Below, piece by piece: positions 49,357 through 59,257 of a DNA stretch of 64,000 nt. How positions within the stretch are numbered: position 1 is the stretch's first letter; each line of letters starts with the position of its first letter. Source of the stretch: JAMDEO01 sp963775295 (GTDB lineage: Bacteria; Actinomycetota; Thermoleophilia; RBG-16-64-13); contig CAVZIK010000006.1 in the NCBI GenBank assembly GCA_963775295.1, forward strand, positions 2,480,001-2,544,000, in the 5' to 3' direction. The translations under genes and the position numbers were made by a program. Below the pieces are notes generated by a model that was not told the origin of the DNA, did not search any database, and saw nothing but the letters and a program-made list of their open reading frames with translations.

Positions 49357-50455
49357 GAGAAGGCACCTCTTCGATCAAACGGGCCATGTTCCGTGCAAAC
49401 CGGCGCGCATCCTCGGCCGGATCGGCACCGGCCTCGAACTCCCACACAAAGCGCTTTCCTTCGACGCATGAGCGCTGGTAGAGCGGGTCGTAGTAATCCA
49501 CGAGAAGCTCCCGCACGACGTCGGTAAATCTACCATCATCGAACGCTGTTTCCAAGGAAACCACCGTTTTGCGAGGCACCCTGGAGGCGATCATTCCCAG
49601 ACCGCGGCGAAAGCTCGACACGTCTGTTTCGTCCCAGCCTTCTGGTGCATACTCCCGTATGATCCGCTCCGCCCGACTCTCCACAGAGCCTTTCACCAGG
49701 ACGGGCAGACCCGTCCTGACCGCCTCGGCCACCCTGGTGGGTAGAAAGATGCGTCCTATCTTTCCTCCCTCCCCCTCCACTACGAGGTAGTCGCCCCGTG
49801 GACGACGGAGTTCGTCCCAGAGAAGCGAGTCGAAGTCTTTCTGACGCCGCAGTCCCGGTTGGTTGAGCCCTCCTAGAAGAGATCCTCTATGGAGCGCGAG
49901 TTCCTCCAGATCGAGAGGCCACGGCCGCAAACCCCGGATATGGGGTGCGATCTCGGCCAAACCCCGCAACAGGGCGCTCTTGCCGGCGCCGGTGTGCCCA
50001 TACAGCGTGACCACGGGAACCGACGGCGTCCACGAGGCGAGACCGGCCAGCACCTCCCGGCGATAGGCCCGATATCCCCCCGAAAGCACCACGACGTGGA
50101 TTCCGACCAGGGCCAGAAGCAGCGCCACGTTGCGGCTGCGTTCTCCACCCCGCCAGCACATGATGGCAAGTCGACGCCCCCGAGGTTGGCTCGCGGCAAG
50201 ATCGATCAGTTCGTGCAGATAGGCGGTGAGCCCGGGAGTGACCTCATCCATCGCCGCGATTCGGGCCCGGGCTGCGCCCTTCTCCTTATAGATCGCCCCC
50301 ACCACAGCCCGCTGGGCGTCGTCGAGAAGGGGCAAGTTGATCGAGCCCGGCATGTGACCGTCTGCGAACTCCACAGGGGACCGGACGTCCACAACCTGGA
50401 ACCCGCCCTCCATGACCTCAGCCGCGGTCACCGAGGGAACCTGCAGGTTAGTCAC
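49340..50455 (-). CDS. mnmH: tRNA 2-selenouridine synthase
   Basis: MnmH (SelU) replaces sulfur of 2-thiouridine with selenium in the wobble base of some tRNAs, using selenophosphate. The 371-residue protein has a rhodanese domain (VVDVRSPVEFADGHMPGSIN near residue 22 and the catalytic Cys in IMCWRGGERSRNVALLL near residue 97) followed by a P-loop domain (TLYGHTGAGKSALLRGL near residue 149), the exact family layout. It starts with GTG at 50455, overlapping ftsK by 8 bases. Its presence implies a selD elsewhere in the genome. Positioning between ftsK and the RodZ-like gene is unexpected and may reflect insertion into an older order. Confidence 0.92.
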   Translation of the reverse strand: MTNLQVPSVTAAEVMEGGFQVVDVRSPVEFADGHMPGSINLPLLDDAQRAVVGAIYKEKGAARARIAAMDEVTPGLTAYLHELIDLAASQPRGRRLAIMCWRGGERSRNVALLLALVGIHVVVLSGGYRAYRREVLAGLASWTPSVPVVTLYGHTGAGKSALLRGLAEIAPHIRGLRPWPLDLEELALHRGSLLGGLNQPGLRRQKDFDSLLWDELRRPRGDYLVVEGEGGKIGRIFLPTRVAEAVRTGLPVLVKGSVESRAERIIREYAPEGWDETDVSSFRRGLGMIASRVPRKTVVSLETAFDDGRFTDVVRELLVDYYDPLYQRSCVEGKRFVWEFEAGADPAEDARRFARNMARLIEEVPSPDFPG

Positions 50456-53237
50456 CGATGGTCACATCCTCCGGGTATCCATCCGCCTTCAGCGCAGCCA
50501 AAACGTGCTCGTACTCGTCGGCCTCCACCAAGATTTGACGAGGCTTGCTTCCTTCCCAGGGCCCCACGATGCCACGCCTCTCAAGCATGTCGATGAGGCG
50601 CCCTGCTCGTGTGTACCCCACGCGCAGGCGCCGCTGGAGCATGGACACCGACGCACTTCCGGTCTCGATGACGAGACGCGCCGCATCGGCCAGCAGATCG
50701 TCGGAGTCGGGGTCGAACTGATCGTCTTCGCTCTTCTTGGAGTTCTGGGTGGGACGTCGCTGTAGCAACTCCTCCCGAAACTCGGGCTCCGCCTGATGGC
50801 GCCAATGATTCACCAGAACCGCGATCTCCTCTTCGGTGATGTAAGCGCCCTGCACACGTTGCAGATGACTGGAGCCGAGAGGCTTGAAGAGCATGTCGCC
50901 CATTCCCAGGAGCGTTTCCGCCCCGTTGACGTCGAGGATGACCCTGGAATCGGTCTGACTGGACACGGCGAATGCGATCCGTGAAGGAATGTTGGCCTTG
51001 ATCATGCCTGTGATGACGTCCGCGGAGGGACGCTGGGTTGCTACCACCAGGTGAATACCGACGGCGCGGGATTTCTGCGCCAGCCGTATCACGTACTCCT
51101 CCACCTCTTGCGGGGAAACCATCATGAGATCGGCCAACTCGTCGATGACGATGAGGATGTAGGGCAACGCGCGTTCCCCTCGGCGGGCGCGGGCCTTGTT
51201 CATCTCGGCCAGGTTCCGGGAGTGCTCGAGCTCCATGAGTTCGTAGCGATCCTCCATCTCCTTGGCCACGTTGTAGAGCACGCCGGCTGCGTCCTTCATG
51301 TTTGTGACGACCGGCACGAGCAGGTGCGGGATTCGGTCGTAGTGCGAGAGTTCGACCTTCTTGGGGTCGATCATGATCAAGCGCACCTGCTCCGGTGTGC
51401 TGCGCAGGAGGATGGACGAAACCAGACAGTTGACGCAACCGCTTTTGCCCGATCCGGTGGTACCGGCGATGAGCAGGTGCGGCAAACGGGTGAGGTCCGT
51501 GTACACGGCCTTCCCGGAGATGTCTTTTCCCAGCCACACCATGAGTGGGCCCGCGGTCTTTGGAAACTCGCGGTAGATGTCGCCGAGTGTGACGAAATCG
51601 GGCCGCTGATTAGGCACTTCCACTCCCACCGCCGATTTCCCGGGAATAGGCGCCAAGATACGGATCTCGGTGCTGGCAAGCGCGTACGCCAGGTCGTCTT
51701 TGAGGTTCGAGACCTTAGATACCTTGGTACCGGGAGCCAAGTGCAACTCGTAACGAGTCACCCTCGGGCCCACCACCATACCGACGACTCTAGCCTCCAC
51801 ACCGAACTGGGAAAGCGCGTGAAGCAGCACGGCGGCCGTGTCGCGCTCCGCCGCCTGCCCTGTGACCGCCGCCGGCGTGCTCTTCCGAAGGAGTTCCGGC
51901 TCCGGAAGCACGTAGGTGGGCTCTTCGACCGGCAGGACGATCTGCCGGGGTTGGCGGGCGAGGCCGGGCAGCGGCTCCTGCTCCAGCTCTTCGTCACCGC
52001 GTTCCTTCGCAATTGCACTTTCGATTCTTGCAGCCGCCGACTGCGGGGGGGATTGCTCTCTGACCGCGGGGGTCGGGGCCAAACCTGTCGCGGAAGCAGC
52101 GACACCCGCCGCCGCAGCGAGATTCGAGGCCCCTTCTGCAACGGCCGCGCCGACTGCGGCTTCCGTTATGATCCCGGCAGCGGTGCCGGCTGCTTGCCCT
52201 GGGGTAGTCCCATAAATATCCGAGAAGACCTCGGCCCCATCGAGGACCCCCCCCGTACCGGCCGTTCGCGTAGATCCCATGCCGGCAAGAGGACTGAGCG
52301 AAGCCGTACGTCCATCACCCCAGTCGTCGAACTCACCAACGAAAGGACCGGAAACGGTGGACTCTTGGCCTCCGGGGCGCATACCCATACCGCCTTCCGC
52401 TATCAGCGTCGCGGCCTCCGCGTCGGGCTCGGCAACCAAATCCCTGGGGCCAAACCACGTACCCTTGGCGGCCTCCCCTCCCAACCCGGCAACCGTTGTG
52501 GCGCTGGGAGAAGCTCCCGCCGCGCCCCAATCGGCTCGATCTCTCCTCACGAGGGTACTTCGCTCGGCCGTGGCTCTCATCGCTTCGGCCGCCCTCTTCG
52601 TCCCTCTTCCCAAACGTCTAACCGTCACGCCCGTGCCCAAACTGAAACCGGCCAGAAGGGTTATCCACCCTATGATGGCCACCCCCACCGTGCCGGTAAG
52701 ACGGAAGAGGAGCGCGTAGACGGCCTCGCCAAGCGCTCCTGCTCGCGTCTCATAGACCGCTCTAGCGAAGACGCCCGCCCCGTGAGAACCGACCGGCACG
52801 AATCCGGAGGCCGTCACGACAAACAAGCCGAAAAGGAAGACCATGGCCCCGCCAAACCAGAGTGAGTGGCGAAGCTTGATTTCGAGAACGGTCGTAACGG
52901 CCAGGGCGAGCAGCGCCACCGGCAACAGGAAGGCGAGACGGCCGAACGCGAACACCAACCCGCTGTTGACGCCGCGTCCAAAGAAACCGCCTGAATTTCC
53001 CGCGATGAGCACGAAAAGCAGGAAGACCGCCACACCGAAAAGAACGAGAGCGACGATCTCCTGTCTACGCCCCGGGACCGGCTTGCGGGTGCGGGTTTGA
53101 GAGGCATTGACTTCACTCCGACTCGCCTTGGTCCGCGACGAGGAGGGCGGGCGCTTTCCGGCAGCCGCAGACTGGCGGCCCGGCTTTACCGCCGTGCGGC
53201 CCACACGTTCCACTTCCTCCTGCGAGCGACCGGCCAT
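50448..53237 (-). CDS. ftsK: DNA translocase FtsK/SpoIIIE
   Basis: This septal DNA pump of 929 residues moves chromosome ends through the closing septum. The N-terminus has a basic tail of about 60 residues and four membrane helices (to about residue 210), followed by an Ala/Gly-rich linker of roughly 260 residues. The alpha/beta motor (about 440-830) contains LPHLLIAGTTGSGKSGCVNC (Walker A), ILIVIDELADLMM (Walker B) and VATQRPSADVITG. The C-terminal gamma domain (about 860-925, SVSMLQRRLRVGYTRAGRLI) reads KOPS-like sites. The ATG at 53237 has GAAGGGG before it. It follows rnj by 18 bases. Confidence 0.96.
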   Translation of the reverse strand: MAGRSQEEVERVGRTAVKPGRQSAAAGKRPPSSSRTKASRSEVNASQTRTRKPVPGRRQEIVALVLFGVAVFLLFVLIAGNSGGFFGRGVNSGLVFAFGRLAFLLPVALLALAVTTVLEIKLRHSLWFGGAMVFLFGLFVVTASGFVPVGSHGAGVFARAVYETRAGALGEAVYALLFRLTGTVGVAIIGWITLLAGFSLGTGVTVRRLGRGTKRAAEAMRATAERSTLVRRDRADWGAAGASPSATTVAGLGGEAAKGTWFGPRDLVAEPDAEAATLIAEGGMGMRPGGQESTVSGPFVGEFDDWGDGRTASLSPLAGMGSTRTAGTGGVLDGAEVFSDIYGTTPGQAAGTAAGIITEAAVGAAVAEGASNLAAAAGVAASATGLAPTPAVREQSPPQSAAARIESAIAKERGDEELEQEPLPGLARQPRQIVLPVEEPTYVLPEPELLRKSTPAAVTGQAAERDTAAVLLHALSQFGVEARVVGMVVGPRVTRYELHLAPGTKVSKVSNLKDDLAYALASTEIRILAPIPGKSAVGVEVPNQRPDFVTLGDIYREFPKTAGPLMVWLGKDISGKAVYTDLTRLPHLLIAGTTGSGKSGCVNCLVSSILLRSTPEQVRLIMIDPKKVELSHYDRIPHLLVPVVTNMKDAAGVLYNVAKEMEDRYELMELEHSRNLAEMNKARARRGERALPYILIVIDELADLMMVSPQEVEEYVIRLAQKSRAVGIHLVVATQRPSADVITGMIKANIPSRIAFAVSSQTDSRVILDVNGAETLLGMGDMLFKPLGSSHLQRVQGAYITEEEIAVLVNHWRHQAEPEFREELLQRRPTQNSKKSEDDQFDPDSDDLLADAARLVIETGSASVSMLQRRLRVGYTRAGRLIDMLERRGIVGPWEGSKPRQILVEADEYEHVLAALKADGYPEDVTIGD

Positions 53238-53255
53238 TGCACCCCTTCCGACCGG

Positions 53256-54917
53256 TTAGACCTCGACCACGACCGGCAGGACCATGGGCCGCCTTCCGGC
53301 CTCCTTGTTCAGATACTTCTGCAACACGTCGTGCAGACGGTTCCTGATCAGGTTAGCGTCGGTCATCTGGCGCATTTCGGCGCTCTCCAACGTCTGGACA
53401 ACGCGCCTCTTGGCCTCCGCCGCCAGTTCCTCCAGGTCTCCTTGGTGAGCGAACCCGCGAAACACCACCTCGGGTTCGCCGACGATCTTGCCGTCCTGCA
53501 TGCTTCGCGCCACGACCACCATCACCAACCCATCCGTGGCCAAATGTTGGCGGTCTCGCAAGACCAGCTCGTGGAAGTCTCCCATCGCGAAGCCATCGAC
53601 CAGGATCATGCCTGCCTGAACCTGTCCGGTGACCTCAGCTGTATTGGACGACAATTCGAGCACGTCCCCGTTCTCCAGCAGGAAGATGCGGTCGTCGGTC
53701 ATCCCTACCGCCCGCGCCAGTTCGGCGTGGAAGAACAGGTGACGATGCTCGCCGTGGACCGGCATGAAGTACCGCGGGCTGACCAGATTGAGCATGACCT
53801 TGAGCTCTTCCGCCGAGGCGTGACCGGAAACGTGCACTCCCGCGGAAGACTCGTAGATGACTCTCGCTCCGGCGGCGAACAGCCTATCGATCGTCCGATT
53901 GACGCTGGTCTCGTTCCCCGGAACAGGGCGCGCGGAGATGACCACGGTGTCGCCTTTGGTGATCTCTACCAGCGGATGATCGTGGGAAGCCATCCTCGCC
54001 AGGGCGGACAGGGGCTCGCCCTGGCTCCCGGTAGACAGAATGGCCACCCTGTCGGGAGGTAGCAAGGCCACGTCTTGCGGACGGACAATCAACCCTTCTG
54101 GCACTGTGAGATAGCCCAAGTTCGAGGCTATATTGACGTTCTTGACCATGCTCCTGCCGATGACGGCCACGGAACGGCCGTGCACGGCGGCAACATCCAT
54201 AACCTGCTGGATGCGGTGTATATGACTGGCAAACGACGCCACAATGATGCGGCCCGGCGCGAGGGCGAAGATGCTCTCCAGGTTCTCTCCGACGCTCCGT
54301 TCGGGCTTCGTGAACCCGGGACGGTCGGCATTCGTGCTGTCGGCGAGCAGGAGAAGGACCCCTTTCCTGCCCAGTTCGGCGAAACGCTGCATCGCCGTGA
54401 CGCGACAATCTATCGGGGTCTGATCCAGCTTGAAGTCTCCGGTATGCACGATGACCCCCACCGGCGTGTGGATGCCGAGGCCGACGCCGTCCGGAATGCT
54501 GTGGCAAACCTCCAGAAACTCTATCTTGAAGGGACCAAGTTTGAGGTCCCTACCCGGATTTACTTCGTTGAGCGAGACCTTGCCCTGCAGACCGTGCTCG
54601 CCCAACTTTGCGTTAACCAACCCGAGTGTCAGCTTCGTGCCGTAGACAGGAGCGTCTACCTCCTTCAGGAGATACGGCAGAGCGCCCACGTGGTCTTCGT
54701 GACCATGGGTGAGCAGGATGCCCAGTACCTTTTCCTTGTTCTCCACCACGTAGGTGAAGTCGGGAAGAACGAGATCTATGCCCAGCATCTCGTCGTCGGG
54801 GAACATGAGCCCGGCGTCCACCAGTATCATGGCGTCGCCGTACTCCAATACCATCATGTTTTTACCGATAGCCCCCAGACCGCCCAGGGGTATGACTTTA
54901 AGTGTTGAGTTAGCCAC
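53256..54917 (-). CDS. rnj: Ribonuclease J
   Basis: RNase J is a metallo-beta-lactamase/beta-CASP nuclease with 5'-3' exo- and endonuclease activity in RNA decay and maturation. The 553-residue protein has VIPLGGLGAIGKNMMVLEYG, the zinc motif LLTHGHEDHVGALPYLL near residue 68, HSIPDGVGLGI near residue 140, HTGDFKLDQTP, the beta-CASP segment with ATGSQGEPLSALARMA (STGSQGEP) near residue 356 and HVSGHASAEEL near residue 380 in the sequence. The start GTG at 54917 lies 13 bases after GGAGG; a TTG at 54929 is too close to that site. It is between dapB and ftsK, an order seen in many Actinomycetota. Confidence 0.95.
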   Translation of the reverse strand: MANSTLKVIPLGGLGAIGKNMMVLEYGDAMILVDAGLMFPDDEMLGIDLVLPDFTYVVENKEKVLGILLTHGHEDHVGALPYLLKEVDAPVYGTKLTLGLVNAKLGEHGLQGKVSLNEVNPGRDLKLGPFKIEFLEVCHSIPDGVGLGIHTPVGVIVHTGDFKLDQTPIDCRVTAMQRFAELGRKGVLLLLADSTNADRPGFTKPERSVGENLESIFALAPGRIIVASFASHIHRIQQVMDVAAVHGRSVAVIGRSMVKNVNIASNLGYLTVPEGLIVRPQDVALLPPDRVAILSTGSQGEPLSALARMASHDHPLVEITKGDTVVISARPVPGNETSVNRTIDRLFAAGARVIYESSAGVHVSGHASAEELKVMLNLVSPRYFMPVHGEHRHLFFHAELARAVGMTDDRIFLLENGDVLELSSNTAEVTGQVQAGMILVDGFAMGDFHELVLRDRQHLATDGLVMVVVARSMQDGKIVGEPEVVFRGFAHQGDLEELAAEAKRRVVQTLESAEMRQMTDANLIRNRLHDVLQKYLNKEAGRRPMVLPVVVEV

Positions 54918-54987
54918 TAAGGGGATCAAGCCTCCAAGAGAGAGCCCTTCCGCGGCCCGAGAGCCACAAAAAGGCGCGATTTTGATT

Positions 54988-55752
54988 CTATAAGACGTTC
55001 TCCAAACCCACGACTAGTCCTTGAAAGCCGCGGATCCGTTTGACCGCCAGAACGACCCCGGGCATAAAGGATTCCCGAGAGAGCGAGTCGTGTCGGATGG
55101 TGAGGGTCTCCCCCAGGCTGCCGAAGATGACTTCCTGGTGAGCGACCAGCCCGGGCAGGCGGACGCTGTGGATGGGGACCTCTTTGTCGTGTCCGGCCTG
55201 TTCCCAGGCCTCCTGAATACGCAATCGGGTGAGCCGGGACGTGCCCGAAGGCGCATCCAGCTTCCGATCATGGTGCAATTCAATGATCTCGCACGCTTTG
55301 AAGTGGGCAGCCGCCTGTCTGGCGAACTCCATCATGAGCACGGCGCCCATGGCGAAGTTCGGAGCCACGAGAACGGGCGTTCCGTTCTCCGAGCAGGCCT
55401 TGTCGATCTCTGCCAGCTCAATAGTAGAAAGGCCGGTGGTGCCGACGACCACGGGTACCCTCCCGTCGACGCAGGCAAGAACGTTTTCAAGGACGGCCGA
55501 CGGGATGGTGAAGTCCACAACGACATCGATACCGCCGCTCTCCAATGCCTCGCCAATACTGGTGAAACAATGGACTCCATCCAGAGGCAGATGGACTGTC
55601 GTCGCCGCGGGACTCACTGCCTCGCCGACGCACTCGAGCCCGGGATCGATGACCGCAGCCAGTTGAAGCTCATCGTCGGCGGCAACGGCGGCGCACGTCG
55701 TGCTGCCCATGCGTCCCAGAGCCCCAGAAACCGCTACCCGCAGGAGATCCAT
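54988..55752 (-). CDS. dapB: 4-hydroxy-tetrahydrodipicolinate reductase
   Basis: DapB reduces hydroxy-tetrahydrodipicolinate with NAD(P)H in lysine/diaminopimelate synthesis, feeding DapL. The 254-residue protein has an N-terminal Rossmann fold (VAVSGALGRMGSTTC), DVVVDFTIPSAVLENV near residue 76, VVGTTGLSTIEL near residue 100, APNFAMGAVLM near residue 129 and the catalytic ELHHDRKLDAPSGTS near residue 156. The ATG at 55752 has GGGGAG six bases upstream; an upstream start at 55788 would overlap the M16 gene. The dapA gene is not in the window. The motif ends TSRL rather than TAxx, a minor change. Confidence 0.96.
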   Translation of the reverse strand: MDLLRVAVSGALGRMGSTTCAAVAADDELQLAAVIDPGLECVGEAVSPAATTVHLPLDGVHCFTSIGEALESGGIDVVVDFTIPSAVLENVLACVDGRVPVVVGTTGLSTIELAEIDKACSENGTPVLVAPNFAMGAVLMMEFARQAAAHFKACEIIELHHDRKLDAPSGTSRLTRLRIQEAWEQAGHDKEVPIHSVRLPGLVAHQEVIFGSLGETLTIRHDSLSRESFMPGVVLAVKRIRGFQGLVVGLENVL

Positions 55753-55763
55753 CGGTTCTCCCC

Positions 55764-57044
55764 TCACTCCATGAGGCCGGCCAGACAATCGGCCGGGATC
55801 ACATCGGTGAAGGCGCTCTCGTCGGAGCCGATCCCCACAACGGAGAGACGATCGGGACGGTACATCTCGCCAGCCAGTTCCAGGACCTGCTCACTCGTAA
55901 CCGAATCAACCCGGGCCGCCAACTCGTCCAGCGAGAGAATCTCCGTGCCGGTGATAACGCCCTTGCCCAGACGCGTCATACGGCTCGACGTGCTTTCCAG
56001 ACCGAGGATCATACGACCCTTGAGATGCTCTTTCGCGCGCTGCAACTCCTCTTCGGGAACGGGCTCCTTCGTCAGCTTGACGAGCTCTCGACCCACCGTC
56101 TCGACCACAGCGCCCAGACGTTCCGGACGGCAACCGAAGTAAAGTCCGGTGAGTCCGGTCTCCTTGTAGAGATTGGAAAACGAATAGACGCTGTATACGA
56201 GACCGCGTTTTTCCCGCACTTCTTGAAAGAGCCGTGAACTCAAGGAACCGCCGAACAGACTGTCGACCACCGACAACTGGAAACGACGGTCGTCATCGCG
56301 CGCCATACCCACTCCGCCGAAGCATACGTGCATCTGTTCAGTCTCTTTGTTGACGAAATGACGCCGCGCCGGGACGCTGGGAATCTCCCCCGCGCGCTGA
56401 GGATTGTTGCCGTCGGCCACCGGCTGCCGCTCGAGAAGCAACTCGCGCACCTGGTCGTGATCCACGTTGCCCGCAGCTGCCACCACCATGTCGCCAAAAG
56501 AGAACAGGCGCCGATGGAACTTGCGGATTTCCTCTTCCGACGCCCCCGCGATGGTTTGGCGCGTCCCCAAAATGGGATGCGCTAACGGGTGCCCATCGAG
56601 GACCACCTCGGCCAACACGTCGTGGATGAGATCCTGAGGCGAATCCTCCACCATGGCGATCTCTTCCAGCACCACTTCGCGCTCTCGATCGAGATCGGTG
56701 AACGTGGGGGTGAGCAGCATGTCGGTCATTACGTCGAGCGCCAGCGGGAGTTGGTCGTCGAGGAAGCGACCGTAAACGATCACGTACTCCCGAGATGTGC
56801 TGGCGTTCAACTCCCCCCCAAGGGTGTCGAAGATCTGGGCGATTTCTTCCGCCGTGTACTTCGACGACCCCTTGAAGAGGAGATGTTCTATGAAGTGACT
56901 CGCGCCTTCGAGTTCCGCGGGCTCGTCACGAGAGCCCGCAGGGATCCAGAAGCCGAGGCAGATCGACCGGAGATGGTCGAGCCGCTCGGTGATCAGCCTC
57001 TGGCCGTTGGCAATCTGCTCCAGACGATACTCGTCAGTCGACAC
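55764..57044 (-). CDS. M16 family zinc peptidase
   Basis: This 426-residue insulinase/pitrilysin-type protease has the inverted zinc motif ASHFIEHLLFKGSSKYT (HxxEH, residues about 45-49) and the distal Glu in the DREREVVLEEIAMVED stretch near residue 120. The C-terminal inactive half carries the R/Y pair in SSRLFQEVREKRGLVYSVYS near residue 283. It is therefore an active one-chain M16B peptidase (mpp/YmxG type). This gene is conserved next to pnp and dapB. The start is GTG at 57044 after GGAAGG, overlapping pnp by 11 bases. Its substrate is unknown. Confidence 0.92.
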   Translation of the reverse strand: MSTDEYRLEQIANGQRLITERLDHLRSICLGFWIPAGSRDEPAELEGASHFIEHLLFKGSSKYTAEEIAQIFDTLGGELNASTSREYVIVYGRFLDDQLPLALDVMTDMLLTPTFTDLDREREVVLEEIAMVEDSPQDLIHDVLAEVVLDGHPLAHPILGTRQTIAGASEEEIRKFHRRLFSFGDMVVAAAGNVDHDQVRELLLERQPVADGNNPQRAGEIPSVPARRHFVNKETEQMHVCFGGVGMARDDDRRFQLSVVDSLFGGSLSSRLFQEVREKRGLVYSVYSFSNLYKETGLTGLYFGCRPERLGAVVETVGRELVKLTKEPVPEEELQRAKEHLKGRMILGLESTSSRMTRLGKGVITGTEILSLDELAARVDSVTSEQVLELAGEMYRPDRLSVVGIGSDESAFTDVIPADCLAGLME

Positions 57045-59175
57045 TGCCTTCCTTTGCGGAGAGGTTTTCGAGCAGGCGGAGGCTGATTTTCTCTTTGCCA
57101 CCCTGCGATTGCACGTCAAGCACTTCGACGCGTACCAGATCGCCCCGGTTTACGACATCCTCCACCACGTTGACCCGATGGTCGGCGAGGCGCGAAATGT
57201 GGATGAGCCCGTCGGTACCCGGCTTGAGGGTGACAAACGCTCCGAAGGAAGTGGTGGATGCCACCCTGCCTTCGACGATGTCGCCGACCTTGGTCTCTCT
57301 CGTGAGCAGACCGATGCGCTCGATGCAGCCGTCTCCAAGCAGGCCGCTGCTAGCGAAGACCTTGATAAGACCGTCCTCAGCCACGTCGATAGTGCACTCG
57401 AACTCAGCTTCCATCCCCCGGATGGTCTCGCCGCCCTTGCCGATGACCGCGCCGATCTTCTCAGGGTCGATTCGGATGGTGGCTATACGCGGCGCGAAAT
57501 CCGACAGTTGCTCACGCGGACCTGCCAAGGCTTCGGTAAATTTGCCCAGGATGAAGAGACGCGCTTTTTTGGCGCTTTCCAGGGCGTCCTTCATGATGGC
57601 AAAGGTGACGCCCTTGATCTTGATGTCCATCTGCAGAGCCGTGATGCCCTTGTCGGTACCCGCGACCTTGAAGTCCATGTCACCCAGGTGATCTTCCACC
57701 CCGGCGATGTCGGTCAAGATCACGTAGTCGTCCTGCTCCTTGACCAGACCCATAGCGATGCCGGCCACCGGGCGGGTGATGGGAACGCCCGCGTCCATAA
57801 GGGCGAGCGTCGAAGCACACACGCTGGCCATGGAGCTGGAACCGTTGGATTCGAGAGTCTCGGAGACAAGACGCACCGTGTAAGGGAACGTCTCCTCGTT
57901 CGGGATGACCGGGACGAGAGCGCGCTCGGCGAGGGCGCCGTGACCGATCTCACGCCGGCCCGGACCACGCATGAAGCCGGTCTCACCCACGCTAAACGGT
58001 GGGAACTTGTAGTGATGCATGAATCGCTTGGATTCCTCCAGGTCGATCCCGTCGATACGTTGCTCGTCCCGGGCTGCACCGAGGGTAAGAAGGGTGAGAA
58101 CCTGGGTCTGCCCCCGGGTGAAAAGCCCGGAACCGTGAGTTCGGGGCGCAACGCTTACATCGCAGGAAATGTCACGGATCTGCTCGGCGCTCCGGCCGTC
58201 GGGCCGTTTCTTGTCGACGGCGATCGCCCGCCTTACCATCTCTTTTTCCACGGCATCGAAGGCTTTGGCCAGCGCGGCCGTCTCCGCGCCGGGGTCGGCC
58301 GAATCGGCGGCCGGAGGCCAAGCGGCCAGCATCGCTTGCTTGGCGGCTGCTATGGCGCTCGACCGTTCGTGCTTGTCGAGCACCGCGCTGGCGGAGGCGA
58401 TGTCGCTACCGAAGCGCGCTTTGATCTTTTCGACCAGCTGCGGGTCGGCGGTGCGTTCGGCGAACTCCATCTTGGTCGCACCTATCTCCGCAGCCCAAGC
58501 GCTAATTGCCGAGCACTGCTTCTTGATGGCTTCATGAGCCACTTCAAGCCCGGCGATGATGTCAGATTCGTCAACCTCTTCGCAGCCCGCCTCAACCATG
58601 CCGATGGCGTCGGCAGTGCCGGCTACTACGAGATTGATGGGGCTCTTCTCGATTTCTTCGAAGGTGGGGTTGACGATCCAGGAACCGTCGACCTTGGCCA
58701 TGCGCACGGCACCGACCGGACCGGCGAACGGAGCTTCGGAGATGCTCAAGGCCGCGGAGGCGCCCACCAAGGCGAGGACATCGTAGGGATTAACCCTGTC
58801 GACGGACAGCACCGTGGCTACGATATGCGTCTCTTTGTTGAAGCCTTTAGGCCAGAGGGGCCGGATGGGCCGGTCGATCAACCTGGCGTTGAGAATAGCC
58901 TGGTCGCTCGCGCGACCCTCCTTCTTGATGAAACCGCCGGGGATCTTGCCCGCCGCGTACATACCGGCTTCGACGTCCACCGTGAGGGGGAAGAAATCTA
59001 CGTTTCGGTCGTTGCTCGAAACAACCGCTGTCACCAAAACCATCGTGTCACCTGAGCGCACGACCACTGCACCGCTCGCTTGTTTCGCCAGCTTACCTGT
59101 CTCGAGCGTGATCTTCTTATCGCCTACCGTTACCTCTGTCCTACTGACTCCGCTTGCCACTGTCTTCTCTCCCAT
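57034..59175 (-). CDS. pnp: Polyribonucleotide nucleotidyltransferase (PNPase)
   Basis: PNPase is a 3'-5' phosphorolytic exonuclease. The 713-residue protein has two RNase PH domains with LLTLGAARDEQRIDG and KFPPFSVGETGFMRGPGRRE in the second core, the all-alpha linker (about 240-310), a KH domain (RIDPEKIGAVIGKGGETIRG near residue 565) and an S1 domain (VGDIVEGRVASTTSFGAFV near residue 632). The catalytic Asp residues in SLVMGLVKEQDDYVILTDIA-like segment and DMDFKVAGTDKGITALQMD are present. It is 80 bases downstream of rpsO, the classic rpsO-pnp pair. It works with RNase Y and RNase J, both in the window. Confidence 0.98.
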   Translation of the reverse strand: MGEKTVASGVSRTEVTVGDKKITLETGKLAKQASGAVVVRSGDTMVLVTAVVSSNDRNVDFFPLTVDVEAGMYAAGKIPGGFIKKEGRASDQAILNARLIDRPIRPLWPKGFNKETHIVATVLSVDRVNPYDVLALVGASAALSISEAPFAGPVGAVRMAKVDGSWIVNPTFEEIEKSPINLVVAGTADAIGMVEAGCEEVDESDIIAGLEVAHEAIKKQCSAISAWAAEIGATKMEFAERTADPQLVEKIKARFGSDIASASAVLDKHERSSAIAAAKQAMLAAWPPAADSADPGAETAALAKAFDAVEKEMVRRAIAVDKKRPDGRSAEQIRDISCDVSVAPRTHGSGLFTRGQTQVLTLLTLGAARDEQRIDGIDLEESKRFMHHYKFPPFSVGETGFMRGPGRREIGHGALAERALVPVIPNEETFPYTVRLVSETLESNGSSSMASVCASTLALMDAGVPITRPVAGIAMGLVKEQDDYVILTDIAGVEDHLGDMDFKVAGTDKGITALQMDIKIKGVTFAIMKDALESAKKARLFILGKFTEALAGPREQLSDFAPRIATIRIDPEKIGAVIGKGGETIRGMEAEFECTIDVAEDGLIKVFASSGLLGDGCIERIGLLTRETKVGDIVEGRVASTTSFGAFVTLKPGTDGLIHISRLADHRVNVVEDVVNRGDLVRVEVLDVQSQGGKEKISLRLLENLSAKEGSVD

Positions 59176-59257
59176 CCGAGGCCTCTCTTAGGCCCTCCGG
59201 TTCCGACTGACTTCCACTCTTCGCTCGCTTCTTTTCCGCCGATCGCCCGCCCGTAAC

